The notes: generated from the sequence alone by a model not told the origin. Numbered from the stretch's first letter, positions 8,979-20,699 are shown. The stretch is DNA of 64,000 nt from Eptesicus fuscus (GCF_027574615.1 NC_072490.1:59007930-59071929), one strand, 5' to 3'. Made by a program: numbers and translations.

Positions 8979-11242
8979 ACTTCCTCCATACTTAACTATT
9001 CTTAACAAATAAGCTACAACCATGCTTTCTCAATATGTATGCACATCCAAAACTGAAAATCCAGTAAGGAAAATTTCAAGACACAAACACATTAATAATC
9101 ATATTCATTCTATAAGTATGAAATATTATCTCATGGGAATGACAAATACAGTAATTTAAGACCAAAGTCCTTCACTTCAAACACCAGCTAGGAAATATAC
9201 AGTATTTCTGATCGACAGGGATATGGGTGAAGACGTATCAGACTAACCATTAAAATCTTAATCATAGAAGAGGTGTTTCCTACCTAGCAAATGACACATC
9301 TTCTGAAAGAATTAGAAAACTCAATCCCTAATTTTTACACAAGTACAAAGCTCTAAATAATATTATCATTTAAACTGATTTGTTGTGAATAATAACAGAA
9401 TTAGTTTCATTCAACCTTTTTAGCTGCTGAAGAACATTATGAACCTCTGATGACTAAGCTTTGGCAAAACTGAACAAACTATCCCACAGAATTAAGAAAA
9501 TAGAAATGTGTTTAAAACAGAGAATAAGGAGAGTAAGGGGTAACTGTGGGGGGCGGGGCAGCACGAAGCAATTTCCCACTCCAGCCTGTTGGGGTGTGAG
9601 TGGTTATCCACAGTCCAAGGTCCACAGGTGGCAGTGACTAGCCTGGACCAGGGGCTGACAGTCAAGCTTCCATATGGCACCAAGCTCCTGAAAAGCCCTT
9701 CTGTGGGCCAACAGGATCTGGCCAGAAGCCCCGACCCTGTCCCTGCACAGCTGCACTGCGGGGAGGGATGTAAGCAGTGCTTCAGAAAAAGCCAGAGAGA
9801 TGCCTGTCTGTGTCTTGTGCTGTTTATCGGGAGGACAGGGTTTCACACCTACACACAGGAAGGGCCTCCTCTTAATGTACTGAATGCACAAGTGACCCCT
9901 ACTAGATGCTGTAAGAAAATGACAAGACAGGACCATAGCTACAGCAGGATAAATACTAAAAAGCCAAAAAGTGTATCCGAATTTCATGTAAAGAGGAAAG
10001 TAAGTGTAGTTGGTGTGACGAAAAAAACACACAAAACCTTACAAGGGAAGGCTTCAAGTGGGTTTTAGGGAATAAACAAGATTTCAAACCCTTCAAGATT
10101 TAGCTTGGCCCTGCAGTCCTACTATGACTTACAGAAACCCAGAGCATTTGTCAAGCAGTGTTTGGCAAAGTGCAAACAGACGCTTCCTGAAGAAATCCGT
10201 TTGAGAAACACACCTCACAGAGGCCTCTTTAAGGTTCACAACAGACTTAGGTAAGCCTTTAAGACCAAGATCGATAGTAAACGTGTGCGGCTTTGTTTTA
10301 CCCAGCGGTTCCACATTTGATCGCAGAACCTTCTGTGCTTCGGTTGTTTTCCGGTCCCGCTCACGGACTTTCCAGCTTTTGCCCCCTCGGTGTCGCTATC
10401 GAGCTAATCTATAGGACGTGCTTTTCTTCTGAGGGGTGGGATGGGAGAGGTTCTCAAGTTGTGATTCATTCTTTTCCTTTTTTCTAGTAACTCCAAAATG
10501 TGCTAAGTGTTTGTGATGAAAAGGCTGAGTTAGTAACCAAGAGGGTAATGAGTTTATGCGTTTTACTCATTACAATTCCAAGGGCAATCTCATTGCAGGT
10601 GCGTGATTATCACTGCTGTCCAGCAACGCTGAGTGCTGGCACCCTTCAGTTTTTGAAAGTTTGCATATGCCACTTGCTTTTAGGAGAGACCTACATCAGC
10701 ACCTGTATTTCACAACTAACACCCCTTGTGAAGAAAGGCAAAAGGAAGTCTGTTTTGCAGCAGCCACTACAGAGGCAGCGTGCCCCCAGGGCTGCCCAGC
10801 TCCTCCCTGGGAACCACACTCAGCATCGCAGCCTCCAGCCGCCAGAGCCTCCAGCCGCCAGAGCGTGGGCCTGTGGGTGAGACGTGGGCTTTTCTCCCCT
10901 TACTCAGAGCACTGTCCTCACTATCACAAAGCCGGAGAGCTGGCAGGGGTGCCGTGCTTGGTGTAGAACTGCACGTAATTAGGTATTTTGATCTTGGTGT
11001 ACGAAATGGACATTGTGTGTGCTTAAAGTGGTGTGCATCCACCATTCGCACTATTTATATTCAGAGAGAAAACTCTTGAAGGCTGCGGAAATTGCGGTTG
11101 GTTATGCTGGTAGCAAAGTGGTCTCTTTAATGGGCAACCAGTAGTGGGAAAATAGGAAGTAGTGTTTGACTAGGTTGATGGGTGTGCAAAGTATGTTGTT
11201 CCAGGAAGTTATCACTCAAAAATTTTTCCATATAGGCTAATG
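8979..11242. other. Unassigned 2.3 kb stretch
   Basis: I recognise no gene or repeat. The longest open frames are 159 codons (9589-10068, plus) and 142 codons (9604-10032, minus), overlapping each other, without known motifs. The segment just before the hAT element (11070-11242) is plain A/T-rich DNA. Confidence 0.45.
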
Positions 11243-14218
11243 CAGTGATGGCGAACCTATGACACGCGGCCATTTCTGATGACACGCGGCCGCTGAGGCG
11301 GCCCATGCCGAGGATGAAACATCTGCTGCTCCTGAGGATGAAACATTTGCGACTATAGAGTCTTGGAGTTAGAGCCTAGTCGCAAATGTTTCATCCTCCC
11401 CTGTTAGACACTCTGTGCCGGAGGTCTGTAGGCCAAAACAACAGAAGTCCGGCACAGAGCGTCTAGTTCTGGGACTTCCGGTTAAGCCGGGATCTTTGCC
11501 CTCACTTCCGCCGGCAGAGCAGGGAGCAGCGGAATGCAGCGGGGGACGCATCTCTGGGGGCCCTGCCATTACCAGTAACCAAATAACAGTTAACCACAGC
11601 AACCATTATCTACTGTTCTGGGGTGTCATGGATTTCTAATCCATCATTACTGAGATAAGTGAGGGGGAGGCTGGGAGAGGCGAGGGTTTGTGGCATGCTA
11701 TGGGTGCCGTTTCCCATTAGAAATAGCGGCAGGCAGCCATTTTTATTCACATAAGGAACACCATCTTGCTCCATAGTGCAGACTCCATTTCACCACTATT
11801 ACTGTTGTGCATCCTTATTAACCCCTATTTCTGCTTATTAACCCTGCCCTTTCCTAAAAGACAGTTACATGCACCATTTTGTGGTTAGCTAGGCTAGTTA
11901 ACCCCTAATTGCCTGCAGGCCTAACAAGCTATCTATAATTCTATCTTCTGCCACTGCCCCCCTGATGGAGAACCTAAAAAATAAAAAACTAAGGTTAAGT
12001 AAAGGAAGTGGTAGTAGCAGTGGCCGACCCTTTCAAGAGACATGGACCAAGATGTATGGCTTTATAGAAAAAAATGACAGATCATATTGCGTTCTATGTA
12101 CTGAAATGGTAGTAAGCAGAACGTGGAATATAAATAGACATTTTGAAACTAATCATTCCCAGCTCTTGGAAAAAAGTGAGGATGAAAGGAAGGAATACAT
12201 TTCCAGGCAGCTACACCTTTATAAGAGCCAATCTAATTCCATCCTTAAATTTATGAAAGGCTCTACAAATTTAACATCTGCAAGTTTGAGCATTGCTCAC
12301 TCTATAGCTCAGCATGGAAAAGCGCTCAGTGAGGGAGAATTTATTAAAGAAACTCTCCTAAGATGTCCATCAGTTCTATTTCAAGATATGCAGAATAAAG
12401 ATGCAATTATTAAGAGAATATAGAGTTACCACTCGGTAGAAATATCATAAAAGACCGAATAATGAGACTGAACACAAACATACAACATCAATTAAAGAGA
12501 GACAAGGAAGTGTAAATATTTTTGGATCTCTCTTGATGAAACAAACTACTGATGTCACATCACATGCTCAGTTGGCCATTATTGGTCGATATTCTGATGG
12601 TCTCACAATGAGAGAAGAGTTGATAAAGTTAGTATCAGCGTCAACAAGTAAATCAGGAAGCGAAATATGTAAGGTTGTTATACAAACATTTCGTGACCTA
12701 AGCACTGATATCTCTAAAGTTGTGTCAGTGACGACAGATGGGACACCCAATATGGTGGGGGGAAAAGTCAGATTTGTCAAATTGTTTACAGAAGCTATTG
12801 GACATCCGATTGTGCCTTTTCATTGTATTATCCATCAGTAGGCTTTATGTGCCAAGGCAGGATTCACCGACTTAAACGACTTAATGTCAGTTGTTACAAA
12901 AATAATTAATTTAATAGCTGCTCACCCCCTTCACTAGCGAGAATTTTCGGCACTTTTACTGGAGGTTGATTCCACCTACAGTGGACTGCTGATGTACAAT
13001 AATGTAAGATGGCTGAGCCAAGGCAAAGTTCTTGAGCGCTTTGTGGAGTGCTTTGAAGAAATTAAGGTATTTCTTGACGATAAGGATCTGGGAAACTTTC
13101 CTCAGCTTAATGAGGATAAGAGGGTCAACACCCTGATGTTTTTTTTTTTACAGATCTCTCTGTTCATATTAATGAACTGAACTTAAAAGTTACAAGGTTT
13201 TGGCAAAAGTATTGACGTTATGTTTGGATACATAAAAGCTTTTGAAAGTAAAGTTAAAATTTTCAAGCGAGATGTAGAAACTAAAACTTATAAGTATTTT
13301 CCTCGAGTAACAAAGTATTTTGAGAAGGCCAGTGCAGCTGTACAAAATGAAATGGAACTCTTGCATATGAAGTACCAGCATGTTTTAGACTCGTTACTTG
13401 ACCAGTTTAGTGATAGATTTAGTCAATTTAGAAGTCTAGAACAGACCATGAAAATAATTAAGTATCCTGATGTAGTAGTCTACAGTAGTTTGGAATTAAA
13501 TGGTTTCCAATGGATGCAAATTGATGAATTGGAGATGCAACTTGCAGAATTTCAAGACAGTATCTGGGCTCAGGTGTTTGTCGAGGTCAAAGCTTGAGAA
13601 TCTGGCAAGGTGCCGCTTGGAGAATCAAGAGGAGTGCCACTACAAACAGGAAATTTGGAGTGCCTGGAACCGACTACCAGACACTTTTAGCACCCTGAAA
13701 AATATAGCAATGGCTTTACTCACAATTTTTCCCTCTACATACTTTTGTGAGGCCTTATTCTCAGCGTTAAGTAATATCAAAACCAACAAAAGAAACAGAT
13801 TGACAGATGAAGTTAGTAGCGCTTGCTTGGGCCTGAAGGGTACAAAATACCAACCTTCAATTGAAGATTTAGCCAATGAAACTCAGCAACAAAAAAGTCA
13901 CTAATTGGCAGGTTAGTTAAAGAATTCCCCCTCCCCCTCACTTATCTTAGTTCACGGCACCCCACACAAGCTAAATAATATCAAGACCAACAAAAGAAAC
14001 CGACTGACGGATGAACAAAGAAGTCACTAAGCCGGTAAGTTAAATATTTAGTTTTTGGTTTATTAAATACAATTATACATAACAATTATACATTTATGTT
14101 ATTTAAACTATAAATATCGCAAAATAATGTTTTTTCCTCAAAGTGACACAGTACCCGAGTTATGCTCAGTTTTTTGGCGAAGTTTGACACACCAAGCTCA
14201 AAAGGTTGCCCATCACTG
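11243..14218 (+). mobile_element. Full-length hAT transposon, 2,976 bp, CAGTGATGG family
   Basis: The ends are CAGTGATGGCGAACCT (11243) and AGGTTGCCCATCACTG (to 14218), an imperfect inverted pair. The flanking 8-mers ggctaatg (11235-11242) and cgctaatg (14219-14226) agree at 7 of 8 positions. Inside lie a broken transposase gene (11965-13904), a perfect 22-bp inverted repeat near the 5' end (11334-11355 with 11377-11398), and a second inverted pair around the gene (11650-11670 with 13925-13950). The short copies at 27529-27731 and 40482-40702 share its termini and look like deletion derivatives. Confidence 0.9.
11965..13904 (+). pseudogene. hAT transposase, degraded (BED finger, RNase H-like core, hATC)
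   Basis: Recognisable parts occur in order. The start (MENLKNKKLRLSKGSG) is followed by a BED-type finger with C42, C45, H59 and H64. Next comes a hAT N-terminal segment ending at a stop at 12421-12423. In another frame from 12533 are a DETTD motif with the likely first catalytic Asp, VTTDGTPNMVGG with the likely second, and a CIIHQ motif. Then NNVRWLSQGK, and finally the hATC dimerisation motif FPSTYFCEALFSAL with KTNKRNRLTDE (about 13701-13811). Lesions are stops at 12839-12841 and 12935-12937, both probably CAG to TAG, and frame changes near 12430-12530, at a T run (13138-13150), near 13185-13200 and near 13590. About 640 codons fits a full-length hAT transposase of the GTF2IRD2/ZBED-like group. 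It cannot be functional as it stands. Confidence 0.88.
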
Positions 14219-14275
14219 CGCTAATGGTTAGCTGCTTCTTTGTCTTACACCATTTATGCCATTGAGAAAGGTTTT

Positions 14276-14433
14276 GTCCTGGCTGGTTTGCTCAGTGGTT
14301 AGAACGTTGGCACGGGTTCAAATCTGGTCAAGGGCATGTACCTCAGTAGCAGGATGGATCTGATCCCTGGCCCTAGTTGGGGCACATCCAGGAGGCAGCC
14401 AATCAATGTGTCCCTCTCATACTGATATCTCCC

Positions 14434-14476
<43 letters not shown>

Positions 14477-14572
14477 CCCCCCCCATCCTCTCACCCTCCC
14501 TCCCTCCCACTGTCTCTAAAAATCAATGAATCAATGGGAAAAAATATCCTCGGGTGAGGATTAACAACAACA
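14276..14572 (+). mobile_element. tRNA-derived bat SINE (older type) with CT/C expansion
   Basis: The head reads ctggctggtttgctcagtgg, followed by a B-box-like ggttcaaatctgg and caagggcatgtacc. The tail has caatcaatgtgtccctctc, a long C and CT run (14433-14490), then aaaaatatcctcgggtgagg. The ggtgaggattaac tail marks the same subgroup as the copies at 41280-41507 and 63566-63795. Confidence 0.75.
14433..14490 (+). repeat. Simple repeat (C)n(CT)n(C)n in a SINE tail
   Basis: A C run, about a dozen CT dinucleotides, then another C run lie within the pyrimidine-rich tail of the SINE. This is expected to vary in length between individuals. Confidence 0.9.
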
Positions 14573-15384
14573 AAAATGGGAGGGAGAAAGAAAAAAAGAT
14601 GAGGGAGGGGAGGTTTCATAAGAACACTCTACTTTCAGATACTGGGAAAACTTCCTACACCCCTCAAGCCACCCCCAAATCCACCCCACACGGGCCGATA
14701 GATTCCTCAAATGCACATGCTCTTCAAACACACACCCTGACACCAACAAAATACACACAGAGATATACCACCCAAGGGACACATACCCACACACCTTCAC
14801 TGTCACTTACCTAGAAAAGCTGCCAACACTTGATGTACTATATGTAATACATTCACACAAGAACGGATCCCATTCACACCTCCCAAAGCATATACCACCC
14901 CCATTTCTACCACTATCACCACTGAAATAGACGGTGCTGGTTTCAAAATCTGTCCAAATGCTTTGATACTTCTCACTTTACAAACACAAAACACCCAAAA
15001 CTAGGGAGCCTAATTTTCTTCTTGGCTGTGAGCCGCCCTTAATGACATACACCTAACAAACAGAATATGACTTAGGTGATTTCTGAGCTTAAGTATAAAG
15101 GAATGAGGCTTTCTCCTGGCACTTCTTGGACCACAGGGGAAGCCAGCAGTCCTGTCATGAGGACACTTGGAAAGCCTTCAGAAGGGTTCAGATGGTGAGC
15201 AACTAAGAACGCCTGCCTTGCCTGCCAACAGCCAGCAAGGAACTGGAAGTCTCGGCAAAGTCCTGTAAGTCGTCTTGAAAATCCAGCCCTAGCCAAGCCT
15301 TCAGATGACTGCAGCCCATTCCAACATCTTGCTACAACCTCATTGGGGACCCTGAGCCCAAACCACTTGTAAAATCCTAACTCT
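14573..15384. other. Unassigned sequence
   Basis: The sequence from 14660 to 14820 is rich in CA and ACAC strings without a clean microsatellite. No gene is visible. Confidence 0.45.
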
Positions 15385-15700
15385 TAAAAAAGGTGTAAGA
15401 ATTAGATAAAGGTGGTCAAAAGGTACAAACTTCTAGATGTAAGACTAAGTAATTACTGGAGATGTTATGTAAAGCATGACAATGGTTAAACACTGTTGAA
15501 TGGTACATTGGAATGCTGCTAAGAGAGTAAATCCTAAACATTCCCAGCACAAAGAAAAATAAAACTTGTTTTTCTGTACCTAATGAAGTGATGTGTTTAA
15601 CTAAACCTACTGTGATAACCATTTCACAATGTATATGATGCTACACACCTTAAACGTATACAGTGCTGACTGTCAATCGTGTCTCAATAAAACGGAAAGA
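15385..15700 (+). mobile_element. Old LINE-1 (L1M-type) 3' end
   Basis: Characteristic old L1 3' UTR strings appear in order: ggtggtcaaaaggtacaaac, a decayed ggagatgttatgtaaagc, gctaagagagtaaatcc, gataaccatttcacaatg, then gtctcaataaaac at the end. This is an ancient 5'-truncated LINE-1 copy. Confidence 0.65.
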
Positions 15701-17142
15701 AAAAAGGTGTATGAGATAATATATGTTTTAATGGTTATTTGGGGGACTTGTTACACAGCAATAGATAACACATAACAGACACAAGTCTCCCACATTAATT
15801 TTTAAATAAAATATAGAAAAATGCCTAGAAAATGCTCCAGGTTATGATACATCTACTATTTTCTACAAAACATTCTGATCAGATCTACTATTGAGGGAGT
15901 AATGGTTAACTTGAGGAAGCCAGAAGTGAAACAATGTAAGTAATCCAGCTCTGACCTCACAGCCAACTCTTCAGACATTAAATCAAATATTGTCAATATT
16001 TATTGTATTCCTTTAGACTAGGGGTCAGCAAACTATTTCATCTTTATAGGCTAGAAGTCAAAATAAGATGATTATGTAGACACAGTAACGACCGTTTAAA
16101 AATACAAGTGTTGAGCCATAGTTTGACAACTAGAGTCTAGGCCATAAAAAGTATATGGTTTCTCATACTAAAGCAAATCTGAAACTTTCAGTGTCTATAT
16201 TTCAAAGAACTATAGGTTGCATAGTATGCAAATCTTAATAAAACAGCAACAAAACTTGTAACTAGAATAGCTGCTTTTTCATGAGAGCAACAGCTGCCAT
16301 TCCAAAGTTAATAGTATCTCAACACCAGAGTCCTAAGAACAAAGACCTATTGTATCAAACTGCAAAAATGCAAATTTGTTTCCGTCAGAATATTCAGGGC
16401 GAAATGGTGATGGTCATAATGTTCCAGCAAACAAATTTATCATAAGCAAGTAAGGGGTTTGAATAGCAAGCATGATATACTGGTTAGCCAACACAGCACG
16501 GAGTCATGCAGCTGACCATCAATTACTGCCATTATCACATGCTCTGGCTTTAAAACCCCACAAGTTACAGATTATTTTTTTTAAGGTACACACAACTCTA
16601 TAAATTCAGCTGATTTGGACGAATGGATGGTTGGAATGAGAGTAATCGTTACATAAGCCCTCGTAGCGCTAAGAGCCAGGAGACCCCAGTGCCTAGGCCT
16701 TCCCCACGGGCACTAGCTGCTCAACCTCTGCTCAGTCGCTTTCTCTTGGTGTACAGACTTCACCTGGTGGAGCTAAAATGTTTATCTGAACGGCCAAAGT
16801 CCATGATTTATACTTAAAACAAACATGAACAAGCCTAAGATACTTTAATTCTGCCTACTTAAGTGACATTAGCAGTGCTCTTATACTAAAAGAGGCAATG
16901 AAAATAAACTAACGTCTGGAGAATATTTCATTTGCTTAGGTTCTCTAGCAAGAAAATTCTCTAAGAAGCCAATGAAATGTTTTCTGAAGGGGATGCAATT
17001 TCCTTGATTAATCTGCCTTAAAGGACAGTGTTTTGCCTCTGTCTCTAAATTATAGACCCACTAATCTTCCCAAAATTCATCCCTTCCACCCCCGAATAAA
17101 ACCTTGTTAAATGTACTCTCTTCAAGTGAAAGTAAAGCACTT
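15701..17142. other. Unassigned sequence with one Charlie relic
   Basis: Apart from the hAT relic at 16018-16138 I see nothing recognisable. It is A/T-rich, with no open frame above 64 codons. Confidence 0.45.
16018..16138 (+). mobile_element. Ancient hAT-Charlie relic
   Basis: The sequence runs from ctaggggtcagcaaactatt to gagccatagtttgacaacta. Both ends resemble the CAGGGGTCAGCAAACT / AGTTTGCCGACCCCTG termini of old mammalian Charlie MITEs. It is highly decayed and no target duplication is certain. Confidence 0.45.
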
Positions 17143-17161
17143 AAAATCAGTCCGTTGGGCC

Positions 17162-17380
17162 GAAACCGGTTTGGCTCAGTGGATAGAGCATCGGCCTGCG
17201 GACTCAAAGGTCCTGGGTTCGATTCCGGTCAAGGGCATGTACCTTGGTTTCGGGCACATCCCCAGTAGGGGGTGTGCAAGAGGCAGCTGATCGATGTATC
17301 TCTCTCATCGATGTTTCTAACTCTCTATCCCTCTCTCTTCCTCTCTGTAAAAGATCAATAAAATAAAATAAAATAAAATA
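17162..17380 (+). mobile_element. VES SINE with perfect 19-bp target duplication
   Basis: The insertion is flanked by aaaatcagtccgttgggcc at 17143-17161 and 17381-17399, identical over 19 bases. It has the A box (TGGCTCAGTGG, near 17172) and B box (GGTTCGATTCC, near 17217), a CT-rich segment, and an (AAAAT)n tail. This is a textbook recent L1-mobilised SINE. Confidence 0.95.
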
Positions 17381-17593
17381 AAAATCAGTCCGTTGGGCCA
17401 ATCAATGACCCTGAAGAAGCTCCAGCTACCCCTGCCACAAATGAAGATCTGGATACTCCCTGAGCCGTACGAAGGCCTGCACTCACCTGGCGACATGGCC
17501 TCCTGTGTGCTGGCTGAGAGCATTAGTGAAGCCTCATTATCCTACCCGGGCATCTGGTGACAGGTACAGATCTGGTTGCAATGGAGGTACAAG

Positions 17594-17662
17594 CAGCGGT
17601 CGCCAACCTTTCGGACTTCAAGGACCACCAGGGGTCTGCAGACCACCGGTTGGTGATCACTG
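17594..17662. mobile_element. Tiny hAT MITE (69 bp), CAGCGGTCGCCAACC family
   Basis: The ends are CAGCGGTCGCCAACC and GGTTGGTGATCACTG. Flanking 8-mers ggtacaag and gtttaaag agree at only five positions. The same termini recur at 23600-23649 and 45573-45634, with clearer target duplications. Confidence 0.7.
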
Positions 17663-17670
17663 GTTTAAAG

Positions 17671-18576
17671 TCTTCAATATTTTAGACACACTTAGCATGA
17701 AGATGTGACTGTACATACTTAAGTGAAATTCTTTAAAAATGAAAATATTAAGAACCTTAAGAAAACTCAATGTTCTAAGAAAACTTACATTTTCTTAAAT
17801 TTATTTAATAAATTTAGTGCTATGCCATGGCTAATCATCTCCTTGACAATAAATGCATTCCGTATATTACTTCAATGGGGTTGAAAAGAATAGGAAAGGT
17901 CTAAATGTTTCAAAGTATAGGGTGGACATGAAAGTAATATTTAATGGGCTGATTTGGTACATAAAAATATATAACCATTATTTTATTCTCCTTTCACTGT
18001 GTTCCACAAAGGGTGAGGCAGTTTGAAAATTTTTTAATTGCATGTACATATTTAATCAATGCTAATGAAAAATGCAAAAAATTAAGACCAGGGGAAAAGA
18101 ATATGCATTGTTGCTACAGTTTAGCAAATTTAACCTTTTTCGTTCCATGGCACACATAAATAATTCTACAGCGCACCAAAAAATACATTTTTTGCCAATC
18201 TGACAAAAAATAAATAGTTGTAATTTCGATTCACTCACACTGGACAGCTATTGTTGTGTTGGCTGCTGTCATTTTCTAGTCTGACAATCTAAAGGGGAAG
18301 AGGTCAGTGCCTCAGACTAAACAGTCAGGTACTGCATGTTTTAAACATTCTTGCAGCACACTGCTGCAAATCGCTGCCCCAACCACAGAGGTCTGGCAGT
18401 AAAGGCGGACCCCACCCTTAGGGTTCCTTTCCTCCCTACTTCTCTACCTAAAATCCCTGCCGCACTGCTGCTGTCGGCCCTGGCAGCCACAGCAGTCTTC
18501 TTCTGTGAGCTCTCCTATTCATTCGGTTCTATAGACACGTGTTAGCTAGTGCAATTTTTATCCAGTTGCCCTGCAC
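17671..18576. other. Unassigned sequence
   Basis: No gene. The part at about 18130-18330 (ttccatggcacaca, cacactggacagctattg) hints at an old hAT copy, but I cannot define ends. Confidence 0.4.
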
Positions 18577-18850
18577 TCTTTTTCATTCATTCATTCATTC
18601 ATTCATTCATTCATTCATTCATTCCACATATGCTGTATGTCAAGCTTTGTGCTAGATGCTAGGAATGCAATGGTGTGTGAAAACAGGCAATCCCTGCTCT
18701 TAAAGAACTTGGTCTAAACAGGGAGAGAGAGCAGCAAATCAGCACACACCTCAATGAAATACTACCACTGAGGGGAGGGTTCTCAAGTACAGGAACATCA
18801 GGGGCATATTCAAAGAAAGTGGCTGTGGGGTGAGGAAGCTACCCAGGGAG
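18577..18850 (-). mobile_element. L2 LINE fragment with (ATTC)n expansion
   Basis: A pure (ATTC) run at about 18582-18622 leads into gctgtatgtcaagctttgtg, ctagatgctaggaatgcaatg and aatccctgctcttaaagaac. This is the antisense of the L2 3' region (caggcactgtgctaggcgctgg type). The tetranucleotide is the expanded (TGAA)n tail of L2. Confidence 0.65.
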
Positions 18851-19981
18851 GGGCGAGTCTCAGGCACCGCCAAGATGGAAGGAAGACCATGTCGCTGTTA
18901 AGACCACATCACAGGTGAGGCAGGAAGGCGGGCAGGGAGCCGGTAGGCACTCTCATTTAGGACCATGTATTCAGGACTACAAATCCCCTCTACTGTCTAC
19001 TATAGGACTATAGAGACGGAAACTTAAAACTCACTGGCCACATCGATAGGAATATGCTGAAATGCTGAACAAAATACACACAAATTGCCAAAGAAATAAG
19101 CAGCCTGGCAGACAGATTGCTGATTCTCATCTATGCCTACCCTTAAGTCAGTGATTCTCCAATCTGCTGATTTGAATCAACAGCGGTCTGGCTCCAGCAA
19201 CAGTTATTCCTTTAATGGATCGGAGAAAGTGTTTTAAATGGAGCCCCACAAGACTCTCATGTGAAGTCTGGGTAGCGAACCGCTGTCTTAGGCAGAGCGT
19301 CCTAACGTTTCAGAAATGGCTGTTTCTCAGAGCCCTGCCCCACACCTAGGCATTCCCGCCGGCCCCCGAGTTAACCCCCTGTGCTGCCTCCAAGCACCTC
19401 GGAGCAGCCAAATCCCAGGGAAGAACACCCATTCTCCCCACACCCTCTCAAACGAGCACGTTGGTATAAAAAAATGAAGTGGGGGTGGAGTGAGGTGTTG
19501 AGTTGGACAGTAAGCAGTTCAATCTTGAATATTCTAGTAAAAACTCTAGTTTGTAGAAGAGGGTAAAATTCATAAGGTGGCTGACTTCTGTCCAAGAGAA
19601 ACAGGCGCACCTCGATCACCAGCAGAAGGGAAAGAACAAGGAAAGGGAAGCTACTTGAACGGTGCTCACCTGTGTCCCAGGCAAAAAGCTTTGAGAAGCT
19701 GAGAACATTAGTCAGCAGTGTCTCAAGAAACGAGGAGAGGAGTGCCTTCAAATTGGCTCCTGAAGTTACAGGCAAGTGACAGTTATAACTCCAGTATAGG
19801 TCAACTCTTAAACTATTAAAACTGCCTGAATGTAAGTAGGCAGACTTTGGCTATAGCTTGTATTTTGTTACATAACAAAACTGCTCCTCAATGTGACGTT
19901 CATGGACCCGAGAAAGGAGGTACCTACCAACTAGAGCTCCGGGTGGACAGCTAGACTCAAACGGTAAAGAGACAGAGCTTA
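18851..19981. other. Unassigned sequence with possible hAT relic
   Basis: The interval 19150-19284 begins cagtgattctccaatctgc and ends gtagcgaaccgctg, and may be a decayed Charlie MITE. Otherwise nothing is recognised. The 134-codon minus-strand frame at 19371-19775 shows no motif. Confidence 0.4.
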
Positions 19982-20219
19982 CCAGCCAGCAGAGCTGGTG
20001 TTTGAGCGGTGACCTATGAACCAGGAGGTCAGGGTTCGATTCCCAGTCAGGGCACAGGCCCTGGTTGCAGGCTCAATTCCCAGTGTGGGGCGTGCAGGAA
20101 GCAGCCTATCAATGATTCTCTCTCATCATTAATGTTTCTATCTCTCTCCCTCTCCCTTTCTCTCTGTAACCAATAAAAATATATATTAAAAAAAAAAAAA
20201 AACAAAACAAAACAAACAC
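19982..20219 (+). mobile_element. tRNA-derived bat SINE
   Basis: Flanking copies acagagctta (ending at 19981) and acagagccta (20220-20229) differ at one position. The body has the B box ggttcgattccc, cagtcagggcac, the gcaggaagcagcc block, a CT-rich stretch, and an A-rich tail ending in AAACA repeats. Confidence 0.8.
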
Positions 20220-20236
20220 ACAGAGCCTAGCAGCCA

Positions 20237-20686
20237 TCTAATCTAATAATAGACAAATATGCAAATTGACCGCACCTTTGCTACACCAAGCCACGCCCAG
20301 CAGCCAAGCCACGCCCACCAACCAATCAGGACGAGCATGCAAATTACCCCAACAAAGATGGCGGCTAATTTGCATATCAAGACAGTGTCGAAAGAAGCCA
20401 AGAGCTGCAAAAGGGAGTAAAGCTTCGAAGAAGCAAGCAAGCCAGGGGGGCGGGGGGAAGGAGAAGGGAGGAGCGAAGTCAGGGCCGGGGGCAAAAGGAA
20501 ACGCAGGCGGGCTGGAGGAGAAGGCGGGGCGGGTGACAAGTGCGGAGTGGAGGCGGGGCCGGGGGCGAAGGGAAACTCGGGCGGGCTGGAGGAGAAGGCG
20601 GGGCGGGCGACAAGTGCGGAGTGGAGGCGGGGTAGAGTGCAGCAGGAAATCCTATTGCAGGATTTTTCCTGCAACGGGAACGCTAG
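20237..20686 (+). mobile_element. Helitron (HeliBat-like), sister of 1386-1854
   Basis: It starts TCTAATCTAATAATAGAC after A at 20236 and ends CTAG at 20686 before T. A 3' hairpin (gcaggaaatcc / ggatttttcctgc) sits about 13 bases from the end, as expected for a Helitron terminator. The 5' region has octamers (20259-20266 and others) and AAGATGGCGGC at 20355-20365. The same family lies inverted 18.9 kb upstream. Open frames of 143 codons on both strands are by-products of its GC-rich body. Confidence 0.85.
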
Positions 20687-20699
20687 TTTCTAAATAAGG

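Noticed and set aside
9589..10068. 159-codon plus-strand open frame as a gene
   Set aside because: A 142-codon frame overlaps it on the other strand; no motif, signal peptide or domain is visible.
11965..13904. Functional or host-adopted hAT transposase
   Set aside because: Stops at 12421, 12839 and 12935 and several frame changes preclude one product, and the element still has its terminal repeats and flanking duplications, so it is an ordinary dead transposon.
17162..17380. tRNA gene (A and B boxes present)
   Set aside because: The boxes belong to the tRNA-derived head of a VES SINE with a CT-rich part, an A-rich tail and a 19-base target duplication; the cloverleaf is not kept. The same applies to all other SINE copies in the window.
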